Assembly: GCA_031772625.1 (NCBI GenBank)
Contig: CM062805.1
Span: 804,231,592 to 804,295,591 of the forward strand
DNA length: 64,000 bases
Direction: 5' to 3'
Source: Pinus tabuliformis
Taxonomy: Eukaryota; Streptophyta; Pinopsida; Pinales; Pinaceae
A program made the position numbers and the translations under genes. The notes under the pieces are model-generated. The model worked only from the letters and a program-made list of their open reading frames with translations. It was not told the DNA's origin and did no database searches. Shown piece after piece: positions 11,014 to 22,926 of the stretch; positions within the stretch are counted from its first letter, which is position 1; each line of letters begins with the position of its first letter.

Positions 11014-12300
11014 TTAGACTTGGAGGTAGTAAATTCCAAATCGAACTCTTGAAGGATAACGATACATTTCGAGTACCCCCCCCAACAATTGATGTGACAA
11101 GATGTACGTCATCGGGTTGAAATCGGAAATCACTGTCATCGTATGCAAAAAAATATAATGGCGGAAACGTTGGATAGCCTGAACAACTACCAAGGCAAGC
11201 TTCTTGACATAAGCGTATCGAGTCTCAGTGTAGGGGACGTTGCGACTAAGATAATAGATAACGTGCTCGAAACCATCATTGTCGTCTTGAACCAAAACCA
11301 TGCCAATAGTGCTGTTGGCAGTAGCGAGATAAAGAGTGTAGTCATAATGGTAGTTAGGTGGACGTAATAAGGGAGTAGAAACAAGAAGTGCCTTGAGTTG
11401 CTCGAATGACTTTTGGGTAGTGTCATCCCAAACAAAGGGAGTGTCACACTTAAGGAGATGCATATAACCTTTAGCAATCTCGGCGTAGTTAGGGATAAAA
11501 TGACGTAGGAAATTGGCTTTTCCCTGCAAACTCTGCAACTGATGCAAAGAAGTAGGGGGTGGGAGATTTAGTATAGCTTCAACTTTGAGGGGATCAAGAC
11601 GAATGCCCTCTTTAGAGACGACAAACCCGAGAAGTCTGCCGGATTCGACGCAGAAGACACACTTATGCGGATTGAGACGAATACGGTAATGTCTACAGTG
11701 AAGAAAAATCTCGCGGAGGTGGTTCGGATGGTTAGAATGTTTAGCTGAATGAGCTGGAAGGTCATCCAGATACGGTTGAACAATGTGTCGGATTTCATGA
11801 AATGCATAGGACATTGCTCGCTGGAAGGTGGCACCGATATTCTTAAGGCCGAAAGGAAGCTTCTTGTAAGAAAAGGTACCCCACGGGCAGATGAAGGCAG
11901 TTTTGTGTTGATCGGCAGGCAAAATATTAATCTGGTTGTAACCAGAAAAGCTGTCCATAAACGAGAAAATATCACTCCCAGCACAATCGTCAATGAGCTG
12001 GTCGATAAAGGGTGTAGGATAATTATCTTTTGGACATGCGCGATTGATGTCGTGGTAATCAACACAAACCCTAATAGTGCCCTACTTTTTGGTCACAGGG
12101 ACAATATTAGAGACCCAGTCAGTCAGTGGGATAGGGTAAATGAACCCTGCCTTGAGAAGTTTTTCAACTTCTCCTTTAATAGCTGCGGCTTTTCTCGGGT
12201 GCACAGGGCGTAAACGTTGTCGAACTGGTTTGGCACCAAGATACGTAGGTATCTCGTGTACCATGATACTAGGGTCAATACCAGGCATTTCTTCATATGA
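11014..12300 (-). pseudogene. Gypsy reverse transcriptase and RNase H, element A
   Basis: The RT starts near 12250 with KPVRQRLRPVHPRK and ADWVSNIVPV-type blocks, followed by MDSFSGYNQI, WGTFSYKKLPFGLKN and the catalytic YLDD. The RNase H connection follows (FVWDDTTQKSFEQLK, TLYLATANSTIGMVL, RFRHYIFLHTMTVISD) down to 11014. These blocks are standard for Ty3/Gypsy RT-RNH. The protein copies the element RNA into DNA inside the particle. It is broken. Confidence 0.87.
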
Positions 12301-12479
12301 CCAAGCAAACACGTCACGAAACTCTCTGAAAATATCGGTGTAAAGTTGAATCTCATCTGGAGTACAGGTAACTCCAATGTGGATATTCCCGACAATCCTT
12401 GGTTTGAGAGAGATGTCGATGGGCATGGTTTGTGTAATATTCCCCATATTTCCTTCAGAAAAAACTTCATGAATCAAGA

Positions 12480-13395
12480 TAGGTGTTTGAAGCGGCTGAG
12501 AGGCAATATAGGAATCAAACTTCTCTAGACAGGTGGTCATGACCCCATGGCTTCGGAGAAATGAGGAACGATGGTGATGATCGAACCAAGGAGGATCCTC
12601 AAAAGACATAGTCTCTAAAATTGCTTCATCAGAAGGAAAAGTCTCCTGTAATGGATTCGAAGAAACAATATCGCCGAGCCAAGGGGATTGCACATACGTG
12701 TCGAGAGATCTGCTCAATGGATCAATGTTAGAGGATGAAGCTGATGCTGAAACAATTTCAACATAGTTGAGCTCGACAGGACTCAACGGCATAACGTCAC
12801 CCCAAGAGTCTACCTGATCGATGGGGGGAACTACCCAAGGATCATAACGGATAGAAATCATGTTAATGGGGGCAATGTTGGGAGGTGGGAGCGAAAAGAC
12901 ACCCATAAGGGCAGGATATTTGAAGAGTCCAGTGCCCACACTTTCATAGGGAACAGTGGTATGCTCCACAAATGGGACATTGCCATCTGAAGAAGAGGAG
13001 GCGATGAAGGATAATTGATCAACTGTGATGATATTCCCTTGGTGGGTAAAACGAAGTACACAGAATAGAGATGAGGCCACAACGCGCATGGCGTATGTAC
13101 AGTTTCGTCCTAACAAAAGGTTGTAAGTCAAATTCACGTCAACAACTTTGACTTCAACCTCAACTGTCTTCCCCTCTAGAATGATAGGCAAGCGCAGGAG
13201 GATACCAAACGAACGAGAGTCTCTGCCATCGAAGGCTTCCAAAGTATTAGGAGATTGACTCAATGATGAGGAACAAATTGCCTTCCAACAAGCAACAGAC
13301 ATGATGCAAGTAGAGGCGCCCTCATCAATAACAGTACGGTGAATATTCTTTGAGTTAATGATGACTTGGATGAGGAAAGAAATCTGATGAGTCAA
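12480..13395 (-). pseudogene. retropepsin-like protease and linker, element A
   Basis: The block TVIDEGASTCIMSVACWKAI carries the active-site position as D-E-G-A-S instead of the usual D-T/S-G; the same form is in the intact C copy, so it is a lineage trait and not damage. LLLGRNCTYAMRVVAS follows, matching the second protease half. After it comes a long acidic linker to the RT. The protease would cut the Gag-Pol polyprotein. Confidence 0.75.
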
Positions 13396-13538
13396 TCACA
13401 GTACATGATTGTCAATATCGAAAGTAATAAAGTCCGAATTGGCCGGGTCAATGCCACCAATGGCCAATAACAGAGACTTCCTTTGGGAGGGACAACTCTG
13501 GAGGACTTCCAAAGCAGACATAGCCAAAGGGGCTTGGG

Positions 13539-16500
13539 CTAAGTCCTCAACAATGCTATAGTGCTGCGTGGCATGAGCATTGGGGTTATAAGAAGATTTC
13601 TGGAGTACTCCCTTGGTAGGAGGTCGAATGATAGACTTAGTGCTAGGCTGTTCAATATGGAGAGGGCCAAAACTGGACGAAGGAACATTTGAAGGGACTT
13701 CAGGTTCCTTTCCTGTGGAGGATATTCTTTCGATCGAGTACTTATATGAATGGGAATAGTCCCAGCCATAAAAACTTGAGAGCCAAAAGTGGAAGAGGAC
13801 TGAGGTTGATCGACCACCATTTGGGTTTGTTGAGAGGGAAAAGGCTCTTTAAGCATAGCAGGAGTTCCAGGGGTCCCCTTAAGCAAATGACTAACCTCAG
13901 ACCATCTAGGATAGTCTTTAGTGTAGTGATCCTCGTCACAGATGAGACAAGGGTACTTGGGTTTGCGTTTAGTACCATCATCGGCCGGAGGCTTAGGAGG
14001 GTCCTGCTTTAGTGGATCGGCTTTATTTTTGCCTTTCCCCTTTTTCTTACCTTTCGAAGCTTTATCTGCCATGGTGGACTGGACGACATTGACTTCAGAA
14101 GTTTTACCAGTATTAGATGTGGCCTGAGAAGCATTTTCACTAGGAGCAGTAGATTTTTGCTTCACAAGGGTCGTGGAAGACTTTCGGGAGGATGAAGTAA
14201 CGGAACCAATAACACCATCGACGGATGGCGTTGATGGAGCCTTAGTAGTTCCAGGTTGCAGAGCATCAGGCAAGTAATCATACAACGTACCAGATTGGGA
14301 ATAAACCAAATCAAGATACTGAGCATGCATGATATCTTGCTCTTCAGTAACACATGCCCCCATGGCAATATCTCTGGCTATCGGACCGACAAAAGAGGTA
14401 GTAAACCAGTTAGTCAGAAGCTGATCAGGGATCCATAACTTAATTAAATGACGCTGCCTTCTCCATTTGTGAATATGATCAAAGATGTGCGTCACTATGT
14501 CATGTTTCAGAGAAGTAAGGAGGTGTGTTCCCGTTTCGTAACAAATCGGAAACTAAAAGTGGGTAAGAAATTCCATTGCAAGTGAATTGAAATCCTAGAA
14601 AGTTCCATGAGCAAGTTCAATATACCATTTCACGGCGAACCAGTGGGAGTCCATTGGAAAAGATAGAGGCAGATAGAATTGTCAAGCCATGAGTTAGATG
14701 AACACCAGAGGTGATAAGTCATGACATGCGCTTGAGGGTCCTCTCCAGATTTACCATCAAATTTAGGACAATCACCGAGAATTTTGGTCAGCACTGGTGG
14801 CCAATATGGATTATGAAGGATTAGATCATTCTTCAGCTTGGACACATTAGGAAGTTCCAAGGTTGCCAAGAAAGGTAATTGAGGATTAAAGGACATCATA
14901 GGCTTCTGATAAGAGGCAAAATTAGGGTTCCATCTAGCCCCTGGTTTCCCTGATGGGTTCTGTCCATAAGGATTTTTCCCGTAAGAGTTTTGTCCATAAG
15001 GATTGTAAGTATAACCTGATGGTTGTCCCGGGTTTTGACCAGGAGCAACCCATTGGTTACCAGCTTGACTAACAGGGGCAACATAGGGCTACTGAAAGTT
15101 TTGATAAGGATTGGCCTATGGTTGCTAATAATTTTGATACGGAGCAACCTGAGGTTGCCCTTGGGGTTGTTGAAGTGCTTGGAGACCGTATTGCGGTTGA
15201 GCTCCAAACTGTGCCTGAGGCCCAGGTGGCATTTGATAAACAGGTTGGGCTTGAAATCCAATTTGAGTTTGGAGACTAGGTTGAGTCTGGAGTCCAACCT
15301 GAGTCTTGAAATGGGTGGGGCTTGAGAAATAGTTAACATTTTAATGCCTGACTGATTGAGAGATCGATTGATTTGACCGAATTGATGTCCTTGTTGAAAC
15401 TGGGGTTGGCCCAACTGGTTAGAAGGCTGGTCTTGTGGGTATGGAGGTTGACCTATTTTCCCAGAAGGTTGAAATTGCTGGGTAATAGATTGACCTTGCC
15501 AAAACTGAGGCTGGCCCATTTGACCAGAGGGTTGACTTGGCTGGATAGTAGGCTGGCCTTGCTGGATCTAAGACTGACCTACTTGACCAGAGGGTTGACC
15601 TTGCTGAGCAACGGGTTGGCCTGGCTAGAATTGAGGCTGACTTGGTTGACCAGAAGGTTGCCCTAAATAAGTAAAAGAGGAACCTACAAGGGCCGAAGGT
15701 TGTCCCTGTAAAGGTTGTCCTTGTAGGCCTAAAGGTTTCCCTTGATACGGTTTCCCTTGAAACTGGAAGGCTGCCCCTGGAAAGGTTGGCCTTGTAGACC
15801 ACCATAAGTAGTATGAGACCAGGCAACCGAGAGTGGGATAGAAACTTCAACCATAGGCTGAGGAGGTAGGGATATAGTATGATAAACATGAGCCCCTCGA
15901 GGATCATAATAGTGTAACGGGTTATGCGGATAAGATGGAAGTTGGGAGCCCAGAGGTATATGATTTTTCTTTTGAAGAGAAAACATGTATTGCTCATATC
16001 TCCATCCTGCCGGAATGGAACCAGAAGAGAATGGTAAGCTACCCGTAGGATTAATGACTCTGGACGCTAAAGATGAAGGACCACTATTGGTAGCAATATT
16101 AACCACCAAGGATGCAATAACAACACTAACAGTAGGAGCTGTAGAGGCCACACAAACAGTGGGTATGGACGAAACAGATGTGACTGAGATGTCTTGAATC
16201 TGAGGTATGAAAGGCCCTGATGTCAGAGCTACGGTGTGAGACCACATAGAGCTCTGATTTAGGGATGTGGAACCCATAATGTCAGACAAGGCGCGATAAT
16301 GTAGTGGAAATCTCACGCCAAGACCCGAATGAAAAGGGAAGCCTTTCAGTGGAAAAGGAAGGTTTTCCCCTAACGCAATGTTGTCTTCGTCGCCAACGGG
16401 ACTTGTCTCATCCATGTCAGAAGAAGATATTGCAATCGAAAAACCAGGAGGAGTAGATAGGATATCTTCTTCTGATGGCTCCCAAAGAGGATTCCAATTG

Positions 16501-16621
16501 ATATCAAAAGGCTCCTCGCCCGGAGCTCGAGAGTAGAGTAGTTGAACACTTGGGATAATAGGAAGGGTACCATTGACAACTGATACCTCAGAAGAGACAG
16601 CAGATGAAGGGTCTCTGTCAC
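13539..16621 (-). pseudogene. gag with Q/G/P-rich repeats, element A
   Basis: The N-terminal two thirds (16600-14900) is low in complexity, rich in S, P, G and Q, with 21-22-residue repeats near 15410-15720. The capsid-like core follows (PQAHVMTYHLWCSSNSW near 14700; HKWRRQRHLIKLWIPDQLL near 14450). A zinc knuckle PCLICDEDHYTKD-type block near 13950 has CX2CX3H spacing. The same layout appears in B and C. The frame is broken several times. Confidence 0.75.
15450..15720. repeat. 63-66-bp tandem repeats in gag of element A
   Basis: The word TTGACCAGA(G/A)GGTTG recurs near 15455, 15519, 15583 and 15646, a spacing of 63-64 bp. On the minus strand each unit encodes a stretch of Q, P, G and S. The repeats sit in the low-complexity N-terminal half of Gag. 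Confidence 0.75.
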
Positions 16622-16794
16622 TTGGTAAAGGGGATGGGATCGGTGAGTCTGCCAGGATGGGCTAACTCAAAATCTGAGGAAAAGAGGTAATCGAGTAGGG
16701 TTGCAACTCTACGCAAACCAAGAACACGACCAAGATTAATAGGTAAAATGTGAGCGTGGACAAATAAATTTTATGACATAGGAACGAAACTTGA

Positions 16795-16930
16795 CCTTTT
16801 CATATTTAAAGAGTCGAGAAAAAGGACAAAAGATGACTCTAATCGCCTTCGAATATTTACTAAGCCTGAAAGGACAAGTGCTTAGATGATCCTTTTTCTT
16901 TTAAGGAGTCAAAAAGGAACGAAAGTGACT
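16795..16930. other. interleaved inverted-repeat array in the leader, element A
   Basis: Three modules with order a-b-a'-b'. Module 1: CCTTTTC 16795-16801, AGAGTC 16810-16815, GAAAAAGG 16818-16825, GACTCT 16835-16840. Module 2: CCTTC 16846-16850, CTAAGC 16860-16865, GAAAGG 16868-16873, GCTTAG 16880-16885. Module 3: CCTTTTT 16891-16897, AGTC 16907-16910, AAAAAGG 16911-16917, GACT 16927-16930. The layout allows H-type pseudoknots in RNA of either strand. The same modules recur in B at 43179-43311. Confidence 0.75.
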
Positions 16931-18079
16931 ACTCTGGAGTGTTATACAAGAGTTTTACCAGAAAAATCACAAAACTGCATACACACCTTGGTGATCAAAT
17001 GGAAGAGAAATGACCAAGGACTTTCCGTATGGTAGTCGATCTTCCCGAATGCTGTGTTTGGTGCGTTATGATTCATAAGGTAGCAGACTCGGCTTCCTAT
17101 GGATAATAGGATGATAACCTAATGGGGTCTCCCAATATATACGTGACGGTACGGGGAGCAAAAATCCGTACTAGTACCTATTGGATCACAGAAGGAGGAA
17201 TCACCCAACCTTAGTGAAAGCGATAGTAACTAGGTTTAATGACATCGGAGCACGTATCTAGCCTAGACCTCTAGATAAGTGTGCATTAGGTTCCAATGTG
17301 TTTTTAGGTTCATTCAATAGATTTTAACAGTTAATATTGGATTAAGTTTCGGTTTTCAGGCCCTACCAAATGTATTTCAACAATTCCTAGGATGCAACTA
17401 CAATGAGTAAAACACCATTCCTTTCGATGAACAACTACCTAAATGAGGGTAAGGAGTTCATTTCTAAGCGAACACAAACCAAGACAAGAAAATGAAAGAA
17501 CAACAGTGCATGCAAGCAATCCAATCACTAGGAGACACAATGCATCAATGCACTTATCCCACAACTACTAATGAAAGATTTGAAATTTGCTTCTAAGTTC
17601 TCAATTACGAAAAATTCAGTAATGCAAATGCGCTTTCACTTTTGTATGCTGTATGAATGCAATATTTTTGATTTTCGGAATTTAATGACAAGCAAGCAAG
17701 TGAAAGCCTGACTGATCCAAAAAAATGTAATATATGTTTGATAGTGTGGAAATCAAATCAATATGGAAAACTAGTTCAATAAACAAACACTACAGACCAA
17801 TCAGAAAGAAGACAAGCAGTAGAACAACCTCAAACAAATCACTCAGATGGTTTTGAACGAATTTTGGATGGACGAGTAACCCAAACAAATGACTTCTTGA
17901 CGAAACCTTGAAAATATTTAGGTCACGCAGCCTGAAAACACAAGACTCAGATAAATGAAACCAAGGAGAAAGTGCCTTAACCAATACAGTCAACACAAGT
18001 GTGATAAGAGACAAGAGATAGTAGGAGATAAGCAGTACTAGCTGATCCAGGAAGCAAGGCTGTGAAAAACAACCTTACA

Positions 18080-18265
18080 AGAATCGTCGCAGGGGTTGAA
18101 CTAGCAACCTGAGATGAAAGCCAAATCATTGCAAGCACAAAGCTAGCAACTAAGCGATGTCATCGCAAGTGTACACCTGTCTTCGGCTACAGTCCGATTT
18201 CAAGAATCATTGCAGGTGTATGATGGGATGTTCGCGACGTACAGCTTGACCAAAGAGGACAAGCG
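18080..18265. promoter_or_regulatory. TCGTCGCA-type motif cluster in leader, element A
   Basis: Variants seen include AATCGTCGCAGGGG, AATCATTGCAAGC, GTCATCGCAAGTGTACA, AATCATTGCAGGTGTA and TTCGCGACG. They share the TCRTYGCA core with the LTR and antisense-gene clusters of the same element. Confidence 0.6.
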
Positions 18266-18494
18266 CGACTCAACGCAGCTGTTAAAGAATAAACAACGAT
18301 GATCTCAATTAAGCAGAAAGACAAAGAAAAAACACCTGAAAGACACCAGACTTATCTCCCAAACAGTGAGAGGGACTACCAGATTAACTCAAGTAACCTA
18401 GAACACTGATCGCTCAGCCCCAAAACCAAGAGACACTATATAATTCAATAAAAGACAAATCAAGAGGAAAACAAGAGACAACACACAATGGACT

Positions 18495-18513
18495 CCCCAG
18501 TATGGTCACCAAA
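18495..18513 (-). promoter_or_regulatory. primer binding site, element A
   Basis: The minus strand reads TTTGGTGACCATACTGGGGA next to the LTR end. It resembles the TGGCGACC..CTGGG primer sites of Tat/Ogre elements, which pair with a tRNA-Arg; B and C have TGGCGACTCC(A/G)CTGGGGA at the same place. The tRNA assignment is inference. Confidence 0.65.
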
Positions 18514-18514
18514 T

Positions 18515-19604
18515 TGTGATGTAGGTAATGTTCCCTCTGCGGATAGAGGCAACCCATCTAGCCCTAGAGTGGGTCTAGTCACAGCAAGACAAAACAATAG
18601 CTAATTTTCTTAAACAGTGATTGTTGAAAGAGCCTACCTCAAACCAGTGTTCGATGTAGTTTTCACTCCAGCGCTTCAGCTATTGTTTCCTTTTCCTCGA
18701 TGAGCGATTCACCTGAAACAACACAAGAGAAAAACATAACACATAATAAAGTACAACAATGAACTATTCACTTACAGAGTCAAGGAGCCATAAGCTGTCA
18801 AATATATTTTACATATGACATATGAAATCACCATCGATTGTATTAAAATGAGCAAAATAAAAGCTTACAACCAAGCCTTGACATCACAAGCTTCCTTGAA
18901 GGGTCCAGTTAGTATGTCTCTTCAAGCATTCACTCTCAAAAGGGTCTCCCAAAAAGCTAATAACTCTCTCTCACTCAAAAGCACTAGTACAAGGCTAAGG
19001 CAATCCACAACCAATTGCTAGACTATCAATAATTCACACTGCAAACTATCAATCTCACACCAAAGCTAGCTAATTTGCTCAATCCAAAAACCAGCTGATC
19101 ATATCAATGGGGAGTGCTTTTATAAGAGGAGGAGTTTCCATAAATGAGGGAGAGGGAGCTTATCCCCAAGGGAGGTTTCTCAAAATGCGGAACCACCATT
19201 CCAGAGGAGGAAAGGCGAACTTCCTTGACCTAAAAACCAGTTCCAGAATCACCCAGAAGCATTCTGTTTGAACTAATTCACCATATCTGGATCGTCGCGA
19301 GTCAAACAATAGGACTCAGAGACGACGTCGCGGGGCAACAATGTATTCAGAGCTATCGTTGCAAGAAGGATATTGAGGACTTGTGACGAGCACTAAAATT
19401 CGATCGTCGCAGAGAACATATGTACCCCTGCGACGACGTCGCGATGTTCTAGTTCATTACAGGAAATTGTTGCAGGCATAATGAGGTTTACTTGCGACGA
19501 TATTGAAACATGGGTAAAAAGGGTGAATCTACAGGATTAAAGAGAATCTGTTAATATTCTTGAATGATTGGGAAGATGTGGACACATTTGTTTGATGTAT
19601 GACA
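18515..19604 (-). repeat. 5' LTR of element A (outer end approximate)
   Basis: The inner end follows the primer site at 18515. A TATA box on the minus strand lies at 19125-19118 (TTATAAAA). Upstream of it, in U3, lies the TCGTCGCA-type motif cluster. The outer end is set near 19604 by a TATGACA terminus and by the length of the B and C LTRs; no second copy is present to confirm it. Confidence 0.6.
19291..19500. promoter_or_regulatory. TCGTCGCA-type motif cluster in LTR U3, element A
   Basis: About eight copies: ATCGTCGCGA 19291, GACGACGTCGCGG 19321, ATCGTTGCA 19354, TGACGAG 19384, ATCGTCGCAG 19403, CTGCGACGACGTCGCGATG 19429, ATTGTTGCAG 19467 and TTGCGACGA 19492. Both orientations occur. The cluster lies some 170-380 bp upstream of the TATA box. 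Confidence 0.65.
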
Positions 19605-20029
19605 CATAGAAGATGTCGCTCAAGGGCTGACTTTATCCGAGATCAGGGGATATGGGGCCAGTGACAAATTACTGTGTAAGAGGGGGGGAACTTAATGAAT
19701 ATGACCTTATTGACCACATATTACATAATCAACCTCCCAATGACATACCAATTGGGAAACTAATGAAAGAACTCGAGAGTAGTCCTTGTAATGAATTATG
19801 CTCTGTTACCTCTAACATGGAACCTGTCAAGATTGTGGAGATTGGCCCATCCATAACTCTAAAGATAAACCCCTCTCTTTCTATTGAGTAGCAAGAATAG
19901 TTATGCAGTGAGTTGAGGCAACATCTGGATTCTTTTTCTTGAGACTATAAGGGAATTAAAGGTGTGCATCCCTCAATTTGTACTCATAATATTTACATCA
20001 AAGAGGGGCACAAGCCTATACACCAACCT

Positions 20030-21340
20030 TGAGAAGGATGAACCCAACTCTTAAGGACATTGTGAAAGAAGATTTGTAGAAGTTACTAGATGTAGGGTTC
20101 ATACCCATTTCAGATAGTGAGCGGCTGTCAACTCTTGTTTTAGTCCCCAAGAAAAATGGGAAGTGGAGGATATGTGTTGATTACTGAGAACTTAACAAGG
20201 CTACAAAGAAGGACCATTTTCCTTTTCCCTTCATTGACCAAGTCGTAGATGGACTTACAGGAAATAAATTATTCTCCTTCCCAGATGAATTTAATGGATA
20301 CAACTAAATATAGATCAGCCATGAAGACCAAGATAAGACCACATTTACATGTCCTTGGGGTACCTTTTCCAATAGAGTCTTTCCATTTGGTATGTGAAAT
20401 GCCCTTGCTACTTTCCAGAGGGCAGATCTAAGTATCTATCATGAACTTGTTCATGACTCTGTTGATATATACATGGACGATTTCACTCCTTATGGATGTG
20501 ACTTCTAAGAAGCCCTTTCTAATCTGTGCAAAGTCTTAAGAAAATGAATTGAAATGAATCTTTCATTGAGTTCCAAGAAATGTGAATTCTTGACGAATGC
20601 AAGGATTGTCCTTGGCCATTCTATATCCAAGGAAGGGATACATGTTAACGTAAACAAAATTTCCACCATTAAAAAGGTCCCTATCCCTAAAAAACAAAGA
20701 TATGTGAGGAGTTTACTTGGATTAGTTGGGTATTTTAGAAGGTTTATAAAATAATTTAGTAAATTGACTTCAACCCAGTTTGGATTATTGGCTAAAGGTT
20801 CAGATTTTTGTTGGATAAACAACTTTCAAGAAGCCTTCCAAGTACTGAAAGGAAAGCTGACTACTGCACCCATCCTTAGGGGTAAAAATTGGGCATTACC
20901 TTTCCATATACACACAGATGCCTTAGAGAAACTTGTAGGGGCATCCTTAGGACAAGTGGAAAAAAATTTCCTTATGCTATCCATTTCATTAGTAAAAACC
21001 TTTCCAAATATGAGTTAAACTATACTATCACTAAAAAGGAACTCTTGGAAGTGGTACATTCTTTGAACACATTTAGGCATTATATCACTGGTTATTTGAC
21101 TTTTGTTCACATTGATCATGAATCCATTAAGTATTTAATGAATAGACCTGATGTCAATGCTATGATAATTAGATGGTTGTTATTATTACAACAATTTGAT
21201 TTGACTATTATTGATAAACCAGGGATAGAGAATGTGGGTGCCGATTTCTTGTCAAGACTAACCTTGCATACAAGAAAGGAAGAAATGGTGGATGATCAAT
21301 TTCCATATGAACATCTCTTTTCCATATCAGTGCTTTATCC
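20030..21340 (+). pseudogene. RT and RNase H of element D
   Basis: Recognisable Ty3/Gypsy blocks in order are the KKNGKWRICVDY finger block, a YMDDF-type active-site region near 20470, the palm-thumb block IPKKQRYVRSLLGLVGYF, and the RNase H blocks WALPFHIHTDA, ISKNLSKYELNYT and the C-terminal IDKPGIENVGADFLSRL. The sequence is an old, multiply broken fossil. Confidence 0.83.
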
Positions 21341-21479
21341 TTAGTTTGATGATATAGGCAACTACTTGGTTGCTGGGAGGTTCCCTCCTAATCTATCCTC
21401 CAAGTTGAAGAGCAAGATTGTCAGGAAAAGTGCCCTATTCACTTGGATTGAGGGAAATATTTTCAGATTGGGACTAGAT

Positions 21480-22493
21480 TAGATTCGGAGGAGACGTGTG
21501 AGGGAAGAGGAGATCTTTGACATCCTATAAACATGCCATGATGGACCCTTTGTAGGGCACTTTGATGCTAAGAGGAAAAACTTCAAAGTTCTATAATTAG
21601 GTTATTATTGGTGCACTTTACATCAGGATGCAAGAAGGTATACCACCGGGTGTGATTAGTGCCAAAGGATGGGTAAAACCACACCTAAGGATGAAATGAC
21701 CTTACAACCTCGAGTTACTTTAGATCCATTTGAGAAGTGGGACATAGATTTCATTGAACCTATTGATCCCCCATGAAGAAAGAAGAAATATATCATTGCG
21801 TGCACTGATTAATTGACTAAATGGGTTGAAACAAAGGTAGTAAAGGCAAAAACTGAACAAAAGGTGGCTAAATTTATGAGGAAGAACATCTTTTGCAAGT
21901 TTGGTTTTCAAAGGGAGTTAGTAATTGATCAAGGATCACAATTCACATCAAATCTGATTGAAGATGTCATGAAGAAGCACCACATTTAGAACTCAACATC
22001 CACTGCCTATCACCCTCAAGAAAATGGGTAGGTGGAAGTCACAAATAGAGAACTGGAGAAAATTCTTACCAAGGCTGTTAGCAACAACATAAAGGATTGG
22101 GAAGATATAATTTTGGAAGCCATTTTGGCCTACAACGCCGCATGGAATACCACCGTTGTATTTACCCCATTTTAACTATTTTATGGGAAGAAGGCCCTAC
22201 TGTCTATTGAATTTGAATATAATGCCTTAAGGATGTAAACTCAGTTAAAATTGGATCTCGCTATTGAACAATAGGAGAAGCCACTCCAACTCAATGGTAT
22301 AGATGAATTTAGTCTACAAGATCTCCTACACACTGAGGTAATCCAACTACAAAGGAAGATTTGGCATGAAAAACACATAAAAGAGAAGAATTTTCAAGAA
22401 GGATACTGGGCCCTGATGTATGATTCTAGGTTCAAGGATTTCAAGGGAAAGTTAATGACAAGATAGATGGGTCCCTATATAGTAGAGAAATTT
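21480..22493 (+). pseudogene. integrase of element D (interrupted by E)
   Basis: Blocks include CHDGPFVGHFDAKR-like zinc-region remnants near 21535, CQRMGKTTPKDEM near 21660, FEKWDIDFIEP near 21730, a YHPQENG-type block near 22010 and GPYIVEKF at the end. Element E is inserted in the C-terminal domain with a 5-bp target duplication AATTT; the remaining C-terminal coding continues at 58951-59126. Confidence 0.8.
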
Positions 22494-22924
22494 TGTAGTA
22501 TACCTAGGGGGGATAGTATGGGGTACAAAGGGAGGTACCCAAGGGAATACTGTAATAATGGGATGGGCCATAGTGATAAATAAAGTGGTTAACCCATATC
22601 ATGTAAGGGACCACAAGTAGTTAGCAATAATGTAATAAGCCCATTGTACTAGAGAGATGGTATTGAGGGAACCATGGCAATGACCCATGGTATTATATGT
22701 ATGAGGCCTATTTAGAGGCTAGAGACTCCCCATTAAGAGGTGTCAAGGAATATTGTATGAACATGCATATGGCTTGTGGAGTGTGCTCCTTCCTTAAGGA
22801 GTGAATGTATGGTGTTTCCCTACCTTAAGGGTTTGATCAATAAAGAAGCATTTCTATCTATTTCTATCTTATTTTTTCTGGGTATATTTGTATTTTCATA
22901 TATTTTCAGATCAGATCTATAACA
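22494..22924 (+). repeat. 5' LTR of element E
   Basis: Starts TGTAGTATACCTAGG and ends GATCTATAACA, flanked on the left by AATTT and on the right by the primer site. It matches 25003-25044 joined to 58558-58950. It carries a plausible AATAAA signal near 22850 (GATCAATAAAGAAGC). Confidence 0.92.
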
Positions 22925-22926
22925 AG

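Larger units (their letters stand above)
16622..18494 (-). other. 5' leader of element A
   Basis: This long untranslated stretch between primer site and gag is a Tat/Ogre trait. It holds the interleaved-repeat array (16795-16930), a segment at 17040-17340 that is clearly related to 43391-43680 in element B (shared CTTCCCGAATGCTGT and GGAGGAATCACCCAACC), and a TCGTCGCA-type motif cluster at 18080-18265. I see no gene in it. Confidence 0.7.
6660..19604 (-). mobile_element. element A: Tat/Ogre-like Ty3/Gypsy retrotransposon with antisense PMD-like gene
   Basis: On the minus strand: 5' LTR (19604-18515), primer site, long leader, gag, protease, RT, RNase H, integrase and a second RNase H near 9500-9131. 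A PMD-like gene on the plus strand (7728-8942) converges on the second RNase H. The 3' non-coding region holds an array of interleaved inverted repeats. I could not find a 3' LTR between 4500 and 7000, so the left end seems lost and the element cannot be dated. It is a fossil with roughly ten breaks. It abuts element D at about 19605. Confidence 0.85.
19605..22493 (+). mobile_element. element D: old Ty3/Gypsy, RT to integrase, left part
   Basis: The plus strand encodes a Tat/Athila-like pol: linker (IGPSITLKINPSLSIE near 19840), RT (~20030-20760: VLVPKKNGKWRICVDY, FLTNARIVLGHSISKEG, VRSLLGLVGYFRRFIK), RNase H (~20770-21340: FHIHTDALEKLVGASLG, LNTFRHYITGY, DFLSRL) and integrase (~21480-22490). 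It is strongly decayed, with more than twenty breaks, and is the oldest layer of the nest. Element E interrupts the end of its integrase; D resumes at 58951. Confidence 0.85.

Noticed and set aside
14896-15666. Overlapping plus-strand leucine-rich open frames (e.g. 15023-15325, 15373-15666)
   Set aside because: They are shadows of the repetitive Q/P/G-rich gag on the minus strand.
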